From the NCBI RefSeq assembly GCF_007993795.1, contig NZ_CP042476.1, forward strand, positions 992,001 to 1,056,000: a stretch of DNA of 64,000 bases. Reading direction: 5' to 3'. This stretch comes from Antarcticibacterium arcticum. GTDB lineage: Bacteria; Bacteroidota; Bacteroidia; Flavobacteriales; Flavobacteriaceae. Both the position numbers and the translations under genes were made by a program. The notes under the pieces are model-generated. The model was not told where the DNA came from, searched no databases, and was given only the letters and a program-made list of their open reading frames with translations. Numbering within the stretch: position 1 is the stretch's first letter; each line of letters starts with the position of its first letter. Shown piece by piece: positions 1 through 7,764 of the stretch.

Positions 1-535
1 GGGAAACCAGGCACAAAAATACATCATATTCAGCATTTTTCCATTCAATCCAGCCACAAACCGCTGCCGGAATACCGGAATTTTCCAATAAAACACCGGT
101 ATAATCTACTATTAAAGCCGGATTGAAATTTTCAGAAATAAAAAACACGTTTTCACTTTGTAATTTGTGCTTAATAGAGATCTCCCCCATTACAATATTT
201 GGAAGGGTATACACAAAAGTTGCGGGTGAAATGATCCCCTGCATGGCAATTTGATGCGCCTTATCTGTCTCCAGGCTTGAAGAAGCATTGGAAAAGACCA
301 AACCAGTATCTGAAGGAATATGCCGATTTTTAAATAAAACTTCGCTGGCGAGAATTCCCAGTTTTGACAAGCCATCCATTTTATGGAATTTAGGATAGGA
401 AATATCGAGGGCCGTATATGCTTCCTTCAAAAAATCATTAAGCTCCCGGGATCCCTCTAAAGAAAAAACCTCTTGCTTATCAAGGAAGATGCGCTGATCT
501 TTTATGTGAACAAAAGCGGTTATTTTAAATGCCAT
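1..535 (-). CDS. Ketosynthase-like partner (chain-length-factor type), partial
   Basis: The frame is open from an ATG at 535 to the window edge (178 codons visible, C-terminus missing). It overlaps the end of the upstream ketosynthase by 11 bp, so the two are probably translationally coupled. The visible part resembles the N-terminal half of a beta-ketoacyl synthase. Aligned by eye with its neighbour, the position of the catalytic Cys (neighbour NACVSGG) reads SENFNPA here, so the Cys appears replaced by Asn. Aryl-polyene and type II polyketide systems pair an active ketosynthase with a Cys-less chain-length factor, and I infer that role here, in making the polyene chain of a flexirubin-type pigment. 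It could also be a degenerate second ketosynthase. Confidence 0.75.
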   Translation of the reverse strand, partial: MAFKITAFVHIKDQRIFLDKQEVFSLEGSRELNDFLKEAYTALDISYPKFHKMDGLSKLGILASEVLFKNRHIPSDTGLVFSNASSSLETDKAHQIAMQGIISPATFVYTLPNIVMGEISIKHKLQSENVFFISENFNPALIVDYTGVLLENSGIPAAVCGWIEWKNAEYDVFLCLVS

Positions 536-1676
536 TTTCTTCCTTTTTAAAGATCAGTGCCAGGTTACACCCCCCAAATCCCGAAGCCGTTTTAAGGGCA
601 TAATTCAAAGCTGATTTCCTGTTTTCATTTATTATATGCAATGGTTTTGACACCCCGTGGGCACTGTAATTAAGCGATGTGAACAACCGGTTTTGAAGCA
701 TCGAGTGCTTGGTGAGAATACTTTCCAGCAAGGCCGATGCCCCCAGCGTATGACCATAATATCCCTTAAAACTATTAAGCGGAACCTCATTTAAACCAAG
801 CCTGTTAAATGCTATGGCTTCCATCTCATCATTAAACAACGTGGCGGTACCGTGAGCGGAGATATAATCTATTTCCTGTACTGAAATTTCCGTTTGTTTA
901 AAGGCATTTTCCATGCTCCTCACCAAACCTTCCCCGGTACGGGAGGGCCCGGAGATATGATTGGCATCATTGGCAGAAGCTTCTCCAATTAGAGAAATTA
1001 CGGGAACGCCTGCAGGCCTTTTATTGGTTACCAGAACCGCTACTGCCGCCTCCCCAAGACTTATACCTTTGCGATCTGCAGAAAATGGTTTACAGGGTTC
1101 ATCGCTTATTGCGAGGAAGGAGTTAAATCCCGAAACCACGAAATCTGATACCAGGTCTCCCCCTACCACGATGGCCTGCTCAAATTTCCCTGCCTTCATT
1201 AAACGTTTTGCCACCGCCAGGGCCAGCCCTCCCGAAACACAGGCATTGGAAACCACAACAGGTTCTGTTGTAAAGCCAAAAAAGTTTTTAATCACTTTGG
1301 CCAATTCAGTAAGATAAATGCGGTTTTTGGGGAATGGGGAGCTTTCTCTCAACACATCAATATTTCCCTTGGTGGTAGAAATTATAAGGGCGGTATCTGT
1401 AATGTTTAATCCCGGATTAGCGGCAATCACTTTATGAACTGCCAGCAGCATCATTTGCTCTAATTTCGTAAACTTTTCAGGGGCTCCTATTTTGATAAAA
1501 GCCTCCCGCAAAAGATCAGTTTCAATGATCCCCGCATATAATTCTCCCTTGGGTAAACTTTTGTATTTATGAAGTTTTAATCCCGGGATATTCCTTGATA
1601 CCGCCTCCAGATTTTCTTCAGTCGAAATTCCAAAGGGCGATACAATAGCGTCATCCAGCAGGTAGAGGTCTTTCAT
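525..1676 (-). CDS. Beta-ketoacyl-ACP synthase of flexirubin-type cluster
   Basis: A 383-aa condensing enzyme of the FabF/KAS-II superfamily, slightly shorter than FabF (about 410 aa). The full catalytic triad can be read: Cys146 in NACVSGG, His275 in SAHGTAT and His309 in YYGHTLGAS. It would extend an acyl chain on ACP by decarboxylative condensation with malonyl-ACP in the cytoplasm. The ATG at 1676 directly abuts the stop of the thioesterase gene, and its own end overlaps the Cys-less partner gene. Placement in a minus-strand run with thioesterase, dehydratase, acyltransferase, ketoreductase and tyrosine ammonia-lyase points to flexirubin/aryl-polyene synthesis rather than housekeeping fatty acid synthesis. 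Confidence 0.88.
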   Translation of the reverse strand: MKDLYLLDDAIVSPFGISTEENLEAVSRNIPGLKLHKYKSLPKGELYAGIIETDLLREAFIKIGAPEKFTKLEQMMLLAVHKVIAANPGLNITDTALIISTTKGNIDVLRESSPFPKNRIYLTELAKVIKNFFGFTTEPVVVSNACVSGGLALAVAKRLMKAGKFEQAIVVGGDLVSDFVVSGFNSFLAISDEPCKPFSADRKGISLGEAAVAVLVTNKRPAGVPVISLIGEASANDANHISGPSRTGEGLVRSMENAFKQTEISVQEIDYISAHGTATLFNDEMEAIAFNRLGLNEVPLNSFKGYYGHTLGASALLESILTKHSMLQNRLFTSLNYSAHGVSKPLHIINENRKSALNYALKTASGFGGCNLALIFKKEENGI

Positions 1677-2099
1677 TTACAGCAGTCCGGTTTTCTGCTT
1701 CCAATCTAAGAAAAATGGCGGGATTGATAATAACATTTCCCCTTTATCATTGAGAAAAACCTGCATAGTCTCGCCGGTGCACACAAGTTTTTCGTCTTTA
1801 AATATCTTATATTGAAACAGGATCTTAGCGGCCCCTGAATCTATATAAGTCGATTCCACCTCAAAAATATCGCCGTATTTCAAGGGTAATTTATGCTCGC
1901 AAACAGATCTTACAATCGGCATGGCAATTCCCTTGGATTGGGCATCATGGTATGAGATACCGTGCTTCCTGCCAAAATCTTCCCGGCCTTCCTCAAAATA
2001 TTTCAAATAATTTCCATGCCACACAATTTGCAGGGGATCGCATTCGTGAAACCGTACCCTTAAAGTTGTTCTGGTTTTTAAAGGAAAGGCTTCCGGCAT
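1677..2099 (-). CDS. Hotdog acyl-CoA/ACP thioesterase (4HBT family)
   Basis: A 140-aa single hotdog-fold protein. The N-terminal stretch VRFHECDPLQIVWHGNYLKY matches the 4-hydroxybenzoyl-CoA thioesterase signature, with Asp at the catalytic position followed by the H-x-N-Y-L motif. Length is typical of the family (130-150 aa). It would release or edit acyl chains from ACP or CoA during pigment assembly. The start overlaps the stop of the upstream dehydratase gene by one base, and its stop is directly followed by the ketosynthase ATG, so this is a compact operon. The exact substrate cannot be read from sequence. Confidence 0.85.
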   Translation of the reverse strand: MPEAFPLKTRTTLRVRFHECDPLQIVWHGNYLKYFEEGREDFGRKHGISYHDAQSKGIAMPIVRSVCEHKLPLKYGDIFEVESTYIDSGAAKILFQYKIFKDEKLVCTGETMQVFLNDKGEMLLSIPPFFLDWKQKTGLL

Positions 2100-2548
2100 T
2101 AATCTACTGTTACGGTTTTCATTTCGCTGAGGGCAATTACCTTCCCTTCTTCATTTTCAGTACGTGCAGAAACCGAAGTTACATTCATCACCTCATGCAG
2201 GATCTCTACATAGGTTCGAAGTTTGGTTCCTGCTTTTGGAAGCTCTATAATTTCTACCGATTTGATCACTCCAATAAATCCGGTTTTGGGCTTTGTTAAC
2301 CCTCCGATAAAACCCTGGTACCCGCGGTGCAGGGACATACTTTGCGCCATATGTTCAATCAATCCCGCTTCAGAAAAAATCCCGTTTTCCACCAGAATAT
2401 TATCCGGCGGAATATCAAATCCCGTTACTCCGGTAAGCGGTGTATAATCAAATAAAGTATCAACCATTACAAATGGTGGCTTTTGCGGAATTAGATCCAG
2501 CACACGGGTAATAAAAAAAAAGGGTTGTTTAGGGAGCTCTTCTTTCAT
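2099..2548 (-). CDS. 3-hydroxyacyl-ACP dehydratase-like hotdog protein
   Basis: A 149-aa FabZ/ApeP-like hotdog protein. The N-terminal motif reads IPQKPPFVMVDTL; in FabZ the same place reads LPHRYPFLLVD with His as catalytic base, so that His is Gln here. The second conserved segment, SEAGLIEHMAQS, keeps the acidic residue and the AQS. It should dehydrate 3-hydroxyacyl-ACP to the enoyl form, giving the conjugated double bonds of the pigment, although the His-to-Gln change leaves the mechanism open. From memory, pigment-cluster dehydratases of flavobacteria may share this variant. It sits between the acyltransferase (8-bp gap) and the thioesterase (1-bp overlap). Confidence 0.78.
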   Translation of the reverse strand: MKEELPKQPFFFITRVLDLIPQKPPFVMVDTLFDYTPLTGVTGFDIPPDNILVENGIFSEAGLIEHMAQSMSLHRGYQGFIGGLTKPKTGFIGVIKSVEIIELPKAGTKLRTYVEILHEVMNVTSVSARTENEEGKVIALSEMKTVTVD

Positions 2549-2556
2549 TTAATAAA

Positions 2557-3435
2557 TTATTTGTGATCATTCCAGTAATCATAGTAATTATACCACTGAT
2601 GCGGATATTTCTTTACCGTGTTTTCCAGGTTTTCAAGATACAATTTTAATAGTTCTTTCCCGGTCCTTAAATTTTCACATGCTGGCCGGGCATAAAAGTG
2701 ATAATGGAAATTCTTTTCCCGCATAATATTTACGAACAATACAGGAATGGAATTGCGCACAGCCAATTTAAATGGCCCCTGCGGAAATTGGACTGGCTTG
2801 CCTAAAAATTCCTGCTCAAAGGTTTTGGTACCTTTGATATATCTATCTGCCGCGAAAACAAGCAATTCATTTCTCTCTAAAGCCTGTTTCATTTTAAAGA
2901 TATGGGAAAGGTCATCCTGCAGCACTATTGTTTTCAAGGTAGATTTTCCGGTAACAGATTCCAGGTAGTTTTTAATTTGCTTGTGCTCAAAATCTGTCAT
3001 CACCAGGTTGACTACCGCAGGGTTATGTTCATTATCAAAAAAATGACGAGCAAGATTAAAATTTCCAATATGGGCAGTAAGGAGAATTCCGCCTTTTTTC
3101 TGCTGAAGGAGATTTTTTATATGCTCAATTCCATCGAATTCAAAAGTATATTTATGGCGCATTCCGGAAGCAATGGCCACCCGGTCCAGTTGGATCTTTC
3201 CAAAGGTAAAATAGCTGCCATAAACGTTGAGTGCGGCACGGAAAGGAGAATAATTAAGCCTTTTTCTGAAAAGGAAATAGGTACTTCTGGTAGAACTGAA
3301 GGAAAAAACTATAAAGTAAGCCGCGACAAAAAGAAGGACAAAATAGGAAAAGTACAGGCCAAAGGTTTTTATAAAGAACACATAGATCTTCAAACCTAAA
3401 ACGGTACCCCGTGATTTTCCATGCCAGTTAGCCAT
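2557..3435 (-). CDS. LpxL/HtrB-like lysophospholipid acyltransferase of pigment cluster
   Basis: A 292-aa protein of the bacterial lipid A biosynthesis acyltransferase family. It has a hydrophobic N-terminal segment (about residues 15-45) that would anchor it at the inner membrane. The later conserved block can be read (AADRYIKGTK, then FLGKPVQFPQGPFKLA). The catalytic HX4D/E motif, however, reads HIGNFN (H-x4-N), lacking the usual acidic residue. In flexirubin clusters such enzymes are thought to esterify the polyene acid with the dialkylresorcinol or otherwise move the aryl-polyene chain. It is only 2 bp from the ketoreductase stop. Either the relay acid lies elsewhere or activity is altered. 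Confidence 0.8.
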   Translation of the reverse strand: MANWHGKSRGTVLGLKIYVFFIKTFGLYFSYFVLLFVAAYFIVFSFSSTRSTYFLFRKRLNYSPFRAALNVYGSYFTFGKIQLDRVAIASGMRHKYTFEFDGIEHIKNLLQQKKGGILLTAHIGNFNLARHFFDNEHNPAVVNLVMTDFEHKQIKNYLESVTGKSTLKTIVLQDDLSHIFKMKQALERNELLVFAADRYIKGTKTFEQEFLGKPVQFPQGPFKLAVRNSIPVLFVNIMREKNFHYHFYARPACENLRTGKELLKLYLENLENTVKKYPHQWYNYYDYWNDHK

Positions 3436-3437
3436 GA

Positions 3438-4175
3438 TCAGGAATACAAGCCGCCGTTAATATTAATAACTTCCCCCGTGATGTAGGAAGCTTTTTTAGA
3501 AGCAAGAAAACATACCAGTTCGGCTACTTCCTCAGCTTCTCCAAAACGGTTAAGCGGTACAAGCTTTTTTAGCTCATTTTCATCTACCCCTGCAGTCATA
3601 TCTGAAACTATGAAACCCGGTGCTACAGCGTTCACGGTTACTTTGCGTTTTCCAATTTCCTGGGCCAGGGCTTTGGTAGCTGCAATAACAGCGCCCTTGG
3701 CCGCCGAATAATTTACCTGTCCTGCCTTGCCTTTTAAGCCCGAAAGCGAAACAATATTAATGATCCTCCCATAACGGTTGGTAAGCATATTTTTAAGCAA
3801 TGGCTGGGTTACATTAAAAAAACCATTCAGCGAGGTATTTATCACACTGTGCCAATCCTCCGGCTTTACCCATAAAAACAATCCGTCACTGGTAATTCCT
3901 GCGTTGTTAACTACAACTTCAATAATAGCTTCAGGATTGATCTGCGCCCAGATCTGAAGTTTTGTCTTTACCTGCTCTGTCTCCTTAACATCAAATTGAA
4001 TTAATTCGCAACTCACCCCCGTTGCTTCAATAAGCTGTTTTGCCTCCAGCGCGGCCTCTTCACTAAAATTATAATTCAGCAAAATATTATAGTTCAAATC
4101 GGCAGCAAGTTTTAATGCTATTGCTTTTCCAATTCCCCGGGAAGCTCCCGTTACCAGCGCGTATTTTTTCTTCAT
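3438..4175 (-). CDS. fabG: 3-oxoacyl-ACP reductase (FabG-type SDR)
   Basis: A 245-aa short-chain dehydrogenase of standard FabG length. The N-terminal VTGASRGIGKA binds NADP(H), NNAGIT forms the central strand signature, and the active site shows Ser in the SLSG segment and YSAAKGA (Tyr-x3-Lys). The C-terminus ends ITGEVININGGLYS, typical of FabG. It would reduce the 3-oxoacyl-ACP made by the cluster ketosynthase to 3-hydroxyacyl-ACP for the following dehydratase. It lies 65 bp downstream of the ammonia-lyase and 2 bp before the acyltransferase, so it is taken as the pigment-cluster copy, not the housekeeping one. Confidence 0.88.
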   Translation of the reverse strand: MKKKYALVTGASRGIGKAIALKLAADLNYNILLNYNFSEEAALEAKQLIEATGVSCELIQFDVKETEQVKTKLQIWAQINPEAIIEVVVNNAGITSDGLFLWVKPEDWHSVINTSLNGFFNVTQPLLKNMLTNRYGRIINIVSLSGLKGKAGQVNYSAAKGAVIAATKALAQEIGKRKVTVNAVAPGFIVSDMTAGVDENELKKLVPLNRFGEAEEVAELVCFLASKKASYITGEVININGGLYS

Positions 4176-4240
4176 TTAAAAATATTATTTGCCTTGCTTT
4201 AAAGGCGAAATTTATGCTTTATTTCTGTGAGGAATAAACT

Positions 4241-5785
4241 TTAACTACCCACCCGGTAAGCATCGTTTTCTTTGATATAATCCTTTACCGCTTCGAGGGT
4301 GGCAGATAGCGGGAAATCCTCTTTAATTTCAGGAATGATCTCTTTAAAGATCTCCACTTTCAATTTGGTTTTAGAAGATAATTTTCCATTGAATTCCAGG
4401 TGCCGCAAGGCCTGGATTATAGTTACCACCTCTACCGCAAGTACCTCAAAGGCGTTATTTATCACAGTTTTGGTAGTATTGGCAGCATTTGTTCCCATAC
4501 TTACAATATCCTGATTGTCATTATTATTAGGGATACTGTGAATATACATGGAGGTGGAAAGCATTTGATTTTCAGCAGATGTAGAAACAGCACTAAACTG
4601 GGCTCCCTGCATTCCAAAATTCAATCCCAGTTTACCAAGATTTACAAAAGGAGGCAAAATATTGTTCAGTTTATTATTGAGAAGGTAATTGAGTTGCCTT
4701 TCAGCAAGCATACTCAGTTTTGTGATTACCAGTTTTAATTTATCCATTTCAAGGGCTACATAATCCCCATGAAAATTTCCGCCGTGGTACACCTGTTGGC
4801 GAGTTACGTCTATTATTGGATTGTCATTGGCCGAGTTTACTTCTTCAATTAAAATATTACGGGTATAATCTATAGTATCATATACCGGCCCCAGTACCTG
4901 TGGTACGCAGCGCAGGCTGTAATATTCCTGTACTTTTTCCTTGAAGTAATCCTTTTCAGGATTTTTACCGCTGTATAAATGCTCATTCCGGTCTCTCGTA
5001 AGTTGGCTGTCCTTTAAATGATCTCTCATTTTAGCTGCCACTTTTTGCTGACCCACATGCAACTTCGAGCTATTCAATTCTTCTGAAAGATGGTCGTCAT
5101 AGGCTTCTACGATCTCATTAATGGCTGCCGAACAAAAGATAGACCAGTTCAATAACCTTTGGGCATAGATCACATTTACGATGCCTATTCCCGTCATGGC
5201 AGATGTTCCGTTCATAAGGGCCAGGCCTTCCCGCAATTCTACTTTTATTGGCAGGATATTTTCTTCAGAAAAAACTTCAGATGTATTCCTGCGTTTCCCC
5301 TTATAAAAAACTTCGCCTTCTCCAATAAGCACCAACGCCAGGTGTGCAAGTTGCACAAGGTCACCCGAAGCTCCTACCCCACCGTGTTCGTAGATTACAG
5401 GAGTAATATTCTTATTGATAAGCTCCTGCATTATTAAAACCGCAGATGGATGAATGCCAGATTTTCCCAGTGCCAGGGTATTTAACCGCGCGAGCATTAA
5501 AGCCTTGACATATAATGGCTCCATGGGTTTCCCCATACCGGAGGCGTGACTTCTTATAAGGTTATATTGAAGCTGTTTGCGATCTTTATCCTTGATCCTG
5601 TACTGGGCCATAGGTCCAAAACCGGTGTTCACCCCATAAATGATCTTGTTTTCTGAAAATTCCTTCAGGAAATCGAAGCTCTGCGAGATCCTCTCCATGA
5701 CCAGCTCATCCAGTTCAATTTTACTGTCCTGAAAAAGTACATGGAAAAAACTTTCAAAATTAAGGGCATTTTTAATGTGAAGCAT
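4241..5785 (-). CDS. Tyrosine ammonia-lyase (HAL/PAL family, MIO enzyme)
   Basis: A 514-aa aromatic amino acid ammonia-lyase. The MIO cofactor triad Ala139-Ser140-Gly141 lies in GGVGASGDLVQLAH, and Tyr50 in IIYGVNTGFG is the likely catalytic tyrosine. The selectivity segment reads LIRSHASG (Ser79-His80), as in histidine ammonia-lyases and, as I recall its sequence, in the characterised F. johnsoniae tyrosine ammonia-lyase, which it resembles through most of its length. It would convert L-tyrosine to 4-coumarate, the aryl starter of flexirubin. It is the most upstream gene of the minus-strand pigment operon and faces the divergent halogenase-like gene across 96 bp that should hold both promoters. 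Use of histidine cannot be fully excluded. Confidence 0.88.
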   Translation of the reverse strand: MLHIKNALNFESFFHVLFQDSKIELDELVMERISQSFDFLKEFSENKIIYGVNTGFGPMAQYRIKDKDRKQLQYNLIRSHASGMGKPMEPLYVKALMLARLNTLALGKSGIHPSAVLIMQELINKNITPVIYEHGGVGASGDLVQLAHLALVLIGEGEVFYKGKRRNTSEVFSEENILPIKVELREGLALMNGTSAMTGIGIVNVIYAQRLLNWSIFCSAAINEIVEAYDDHLSEELNSSKLHVGQQKVAAKMRDHLKDSQLTRDRNEHLYSGKNPEKDYFKEKVQEYYSLRCVPQVLGPVYDTIDYTRNILIEEVNSANDNPIIDVTRQQVYHGGNFHGDYVALEMDKLKLVITKLSMLAERQLNYLLNNKLNNILPPFVNLGKLGLNFGMQGAQFSAVSTSAENQMLSTSMYIHSIPNNNDNQDIVSMGTNAANTTKTVINNAFEVLAVEVVTIIQALRHLEFNGKLSSKTKLKVEIFKEIIPEIKEDFPLSATLEAVKDYIKENDAYRVGS

Positions 5786-5881
5786 AAGCCTGAAATCCTT
5801 GTGGTTGGGGTTATTGATCTTGCATTGGTGGTGTTAAAACTCTTAACAAATGTACTATATTTACCCCGCAAATGAAATGGA

Positions 5882-7135
5882 ATGAAAAAGGAAATTGCAG
5901 AAGTACTCATAATTGGCGCAGGGCCATCGGGAATGGTGGCTGCCGCATATCTTCATAATCAGGGTATTAATGTAAAAGTGGTGGAAAAAGCAATTTTTCC
6001 GAGATTCAGCATTGGAGAAAGTCTCATCCCGCAATGTATGGATAACCTGGAGGAAGCAGGTTTGCTGGAGGCGGTAAAGAAAATTGGTTTTCAGAAGAAA
6101 TTTGGTGCCCGGTTTATAAAAGGAGATAAGGTAGGGGAATTCGATTTCAGCAAAAAATATGGACAAGGCTGGGACTGGACCTGGCAGGTGCCCCGTGCCG
6201 ATTTTGATATGGCTTTAGCCGAAGAGGTGAAAAGCCAGGGAGTCGAGATACGTTTTAATACCGAAGTTGTCAAGGTGGAATTTAATGGGACAAAGTCTGT
6301 TACCACCCTCATAAACTCTGAAGGGAAATTATCTCAAGTCGAGGCCGGTTTCATTATAGATGCAAGCGGATTTGGAAGAGTGCTCGCGGGACAATTAGGC
6401 CTTGAAGCCCCGCCGCAGATAGCAGCACACTCCTCTATTTTTACCCATATCAAAGAAACAAATCGGCCCACCGGGAAAGAAGGCGAGCTTATCACTTTTG
6501 AAGTATTAGACACCGGAGTGTGGTTCTGGTATTTTCCTTTTTCCAATGGCAATTCCAGCCTGGGATTTGTAGCCCCTAATTCCTGGTTTAAAGAATTCCC
6601 CCAGGATAATGCTTTAGCATTGAAAGAAATGCTGGGAAAACTGGAGTTTTATAAAGGCAGATTTAACGATTATTCTTTTTTATTTCCACCCAAAAAAGTG
6701 GAGAATATTTCAAAAAATGTCACCCGGTTATATGGTGAAGGTTATGTTTTAACCGGCAATAGTGCCGAATTCTTGGACCCTGTATTTTCTTCAGGGGTTT
6801 CCTTTGCCACCGCATCGGGTCTTCTGGCCGCAAAACTGGTGGTAAAGGAATTAAAAAACGAAAAGCCCGACTGGGAAACTGAGTATGTGGATTATTTAAA
6901 ACGGGGAATTGATGTTTTCTCAACCTATGTAACCGAATGGTATACCGGTAATTTACAAAAGATCATTTTTCATCCCTCTCCAAGTCCTGAGATCAAAGCA
7001 CAAATTTGTGCCGTACTGGCAGGATATGTTTGGGATGAGAGTAATCCCTTTGTAAAAAAACATAAGCGGATTGTTAGGAATGTTGCCAAACTTATCGAAA
7101 TGGAAGAAAAAACCGGAATACCGGCAAAAAGTTAA
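5882..7135 (+). CDS. FAD-dependent oxidoreductase, flavin halogenase-like
   Basis: A 417-aa flavoprotein. GxGxxG is seen at residues 12-17 (GAGPSG), the GES motif at 45-47, a Lys at about 73 near the spot of the halogenase lysine, WTWQVPRADFD at 99-109, the second FAD motif with TGNSAEFLDPVFSSGV, and WFWYFP at 214-219. The last matches the WxWxIP signature of flavin-dependent halogenases except for Ile to Phe. Some flexirubins are chlorinated and their clusters carry such enzymes, so chlorination or hydroxylation of the aryl head is a fair inference. It is transcribed divergently from the ammonia-lyase. A plain monooxygenase or a geranylgeranyl-reductase-like role remains possible. Confidence 0.78.
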   Translation: MKKEIAEVLIIGAGPSGMVAAAYLHNQGINVKVVEKAIFPRFSIGESLIPQCMDNLEEAGLLEAVKKIGFQKKFGARFIKGDKVGEFDFSKKYGQGWDWTWQVPRADFDMALAEEVKSQGVEIRFNTEVVKVEFNGTKSVTTLINSEGKLSQVEAGFIIDASGFGRVLAGQLGLEAPPQIAAHSSIFTHIKETNRPTGKEGELITFEVLDTGVWFWYFPFSNGNSSLGFVAPNSWFKEFPQDNALALKEMLGKLEFYKGRFNDYSFLFPPKKVENISKNVTRLYGEGYVLTGNSAEFLDPVFSSGVSFATASGLLAAKLVVKELKNEKPDWETEYVDYLKRGIDVFSTYVTEWYTGNLQKIIFHPSPSPEIKAQICAVLAGYVWDESNPFVKKHKRIVRNVAKLIEMEEKTGIPAKS

Positions 7136-7198
7136 AAATCTGATGTCAAAGCACTTACTTTAAATCGTGTATTTTTCATTGAAAAAAGTTTTAAAAGG

Positions 7199-7230
7199 TT
7201 TGCATTGTAATGAGGTAAAAGTTACATTTG
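7199..7230 (+). promoter_or_regulatory. Bacteroidota-type promoter for tRNA-Ser
   Basis: TTTG at 7199-7202, a 20-bp spacer, and TACATTTG at 7223-7230 match the Bacteroidota -33/-7 consensus (TTTG, TAnnTTTG). The tRNA begins 34 bp downstream. tRNA-Pro, 123 bp further on, may be cotranscribed. Confidence 0.7.
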
Positions 7231-7264
7231 CAACCGCAAAATTAGTTGCGAAGTTCATTTAAAA

Positions 7265-7349
7265 GGAGAGTTGCCAGAGTGGTTAATGGAGCAGTTTGCT
7301 AAACTGTCGACGAGCAATTGTCGCATGAGTTCGAATCTCATACTCTCCG
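7265..7349 (+). tRNA. tRNA-Ser(GCT)
   Basis: An 85-nt class II tRNA. The acceptor stem GGAGAGT pairs with ACTCTCC, discriminator G. The anticodon loop TTGCTAA sits in a five-pair stem and gives anticodon GCT, reading AGC/AGT serine codons. It has a long variable arm and the T-loop TTCGAAT. CCA is not encoded. Confidence 0.96.
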
Positions 7350-7363
7350 CAAAAGGTTCAAAG

Positions 7364-7382
7364 CCTGCCTGGCGCAGGCAGG
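7364..7382. repeat. Perfect 8-bp inverted repeat between the two tRNAs
   Basis: CCTGCCTG-GCG-CAGGCAGG forms a perfect GC-rich hairpin with a 3-nt loop. It is not followed by a T-run, so it may be a processing signal or a short interspersed palindrome (REP-like) rather than a terminator. Confidence 0.6.
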
Positions 7383-7472
7383 TTCAAAGTTCAGAGTTAA
7401 GAATTTAAGTTTCAAGGCTAATAGGATTTTGGAATTTGATCTATTGAAAATTTACAGCGTAAGCTGTTGTCG

Positions 7473-7547
7473 CGGGGTGTAGCGTAGCCCGGTTATCGCG
7501 CCTGCTTTGGGAGCAGGAGGCCGCAGGTTCGAATCCTGCCACCCCGA
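7473..7547 (+). tRNA. tRNA-Pro(TGG), integration target
   Basis: A 75-nt tRNA. The acceptor stem CGGGGTG pairs with CACCCCG. The anticodon stem-loop CCTGC-TTTGGGA-GCAGG gives anticodon TGG, reading CCN proline codons. Its last 14 bases plus the next base recur at 13831-13845, so the island inserted here rebuilt the tRNA 3' end. The natural trailer and terminator were displaced to 13846 onwards. Confidence 0.96.
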
Positions 7548-7548
7548 C
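7534..7548 (+). repeat. attL core (15-bp direct repeat, left copy)
   Basis: tcctgccaccccgac at the 3' end of tRNA-Pro is identical to 13831-13845. Flanking bases differ on both sides, which fixes the repeat length at 15 bp. Confidence 0.85.
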
Positions 7549-7570
7549 GAACCACCTAATAAGTGGATAT

Positions 7571-7608
7571 AAAACACTGTTAATCTATTGATTTTCAGTG
7601 TTTTTTTG
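7571..7608 (+). terminator. Intrinsic terminator after tRNA-Pro (island-derived)
   Basis: Stem aaaacactg (7571-7579) and cagtgtttt (7596-7604) with a T-run running into TTTTTTTG. It lies inside the island, so the element supplies a new terminator for the tRNA it interrupts. Confidence 0.7.
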
Positions 7609-7633
7609 TTTTTACTGATATCATATGATATTG

Positions 7634-7674
7634 TTTGATATCACCCTGTTCAGTGAATGATTCGGTGAATACAT
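7634..7674 (+). promoter_or_regulatory. Candidate integrase arm-type sites, left end
   Basis: TTTGATATCA at 7634-7643 and a 23-bp word at 7652-7674 beginning AGTGAATGATTC both recur in the same order and orientation near the right end (13701-13710; 13753-13775, 21 of 23 identical). Paired direct repeats inside both ends of a tRNA-targeted island are what arm-type binding sites of a tyrosine integrase look like. The role is inference. Confidence 0.55.
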
Positions 7675-7764
7675 TCTTTCTATTGATTCACTATCTTAGA
7701 AGTACATTACTGTTGATTTGACTTTCGTCTTTAAATATTATTGTTTCACATAAAGACGATTAAC

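Noticed and set aside
961..1317. 118-aa plus-strand ORF
   Set aside because: It lies fully inside the ketosynthase gene on the other strand and shows no family features.
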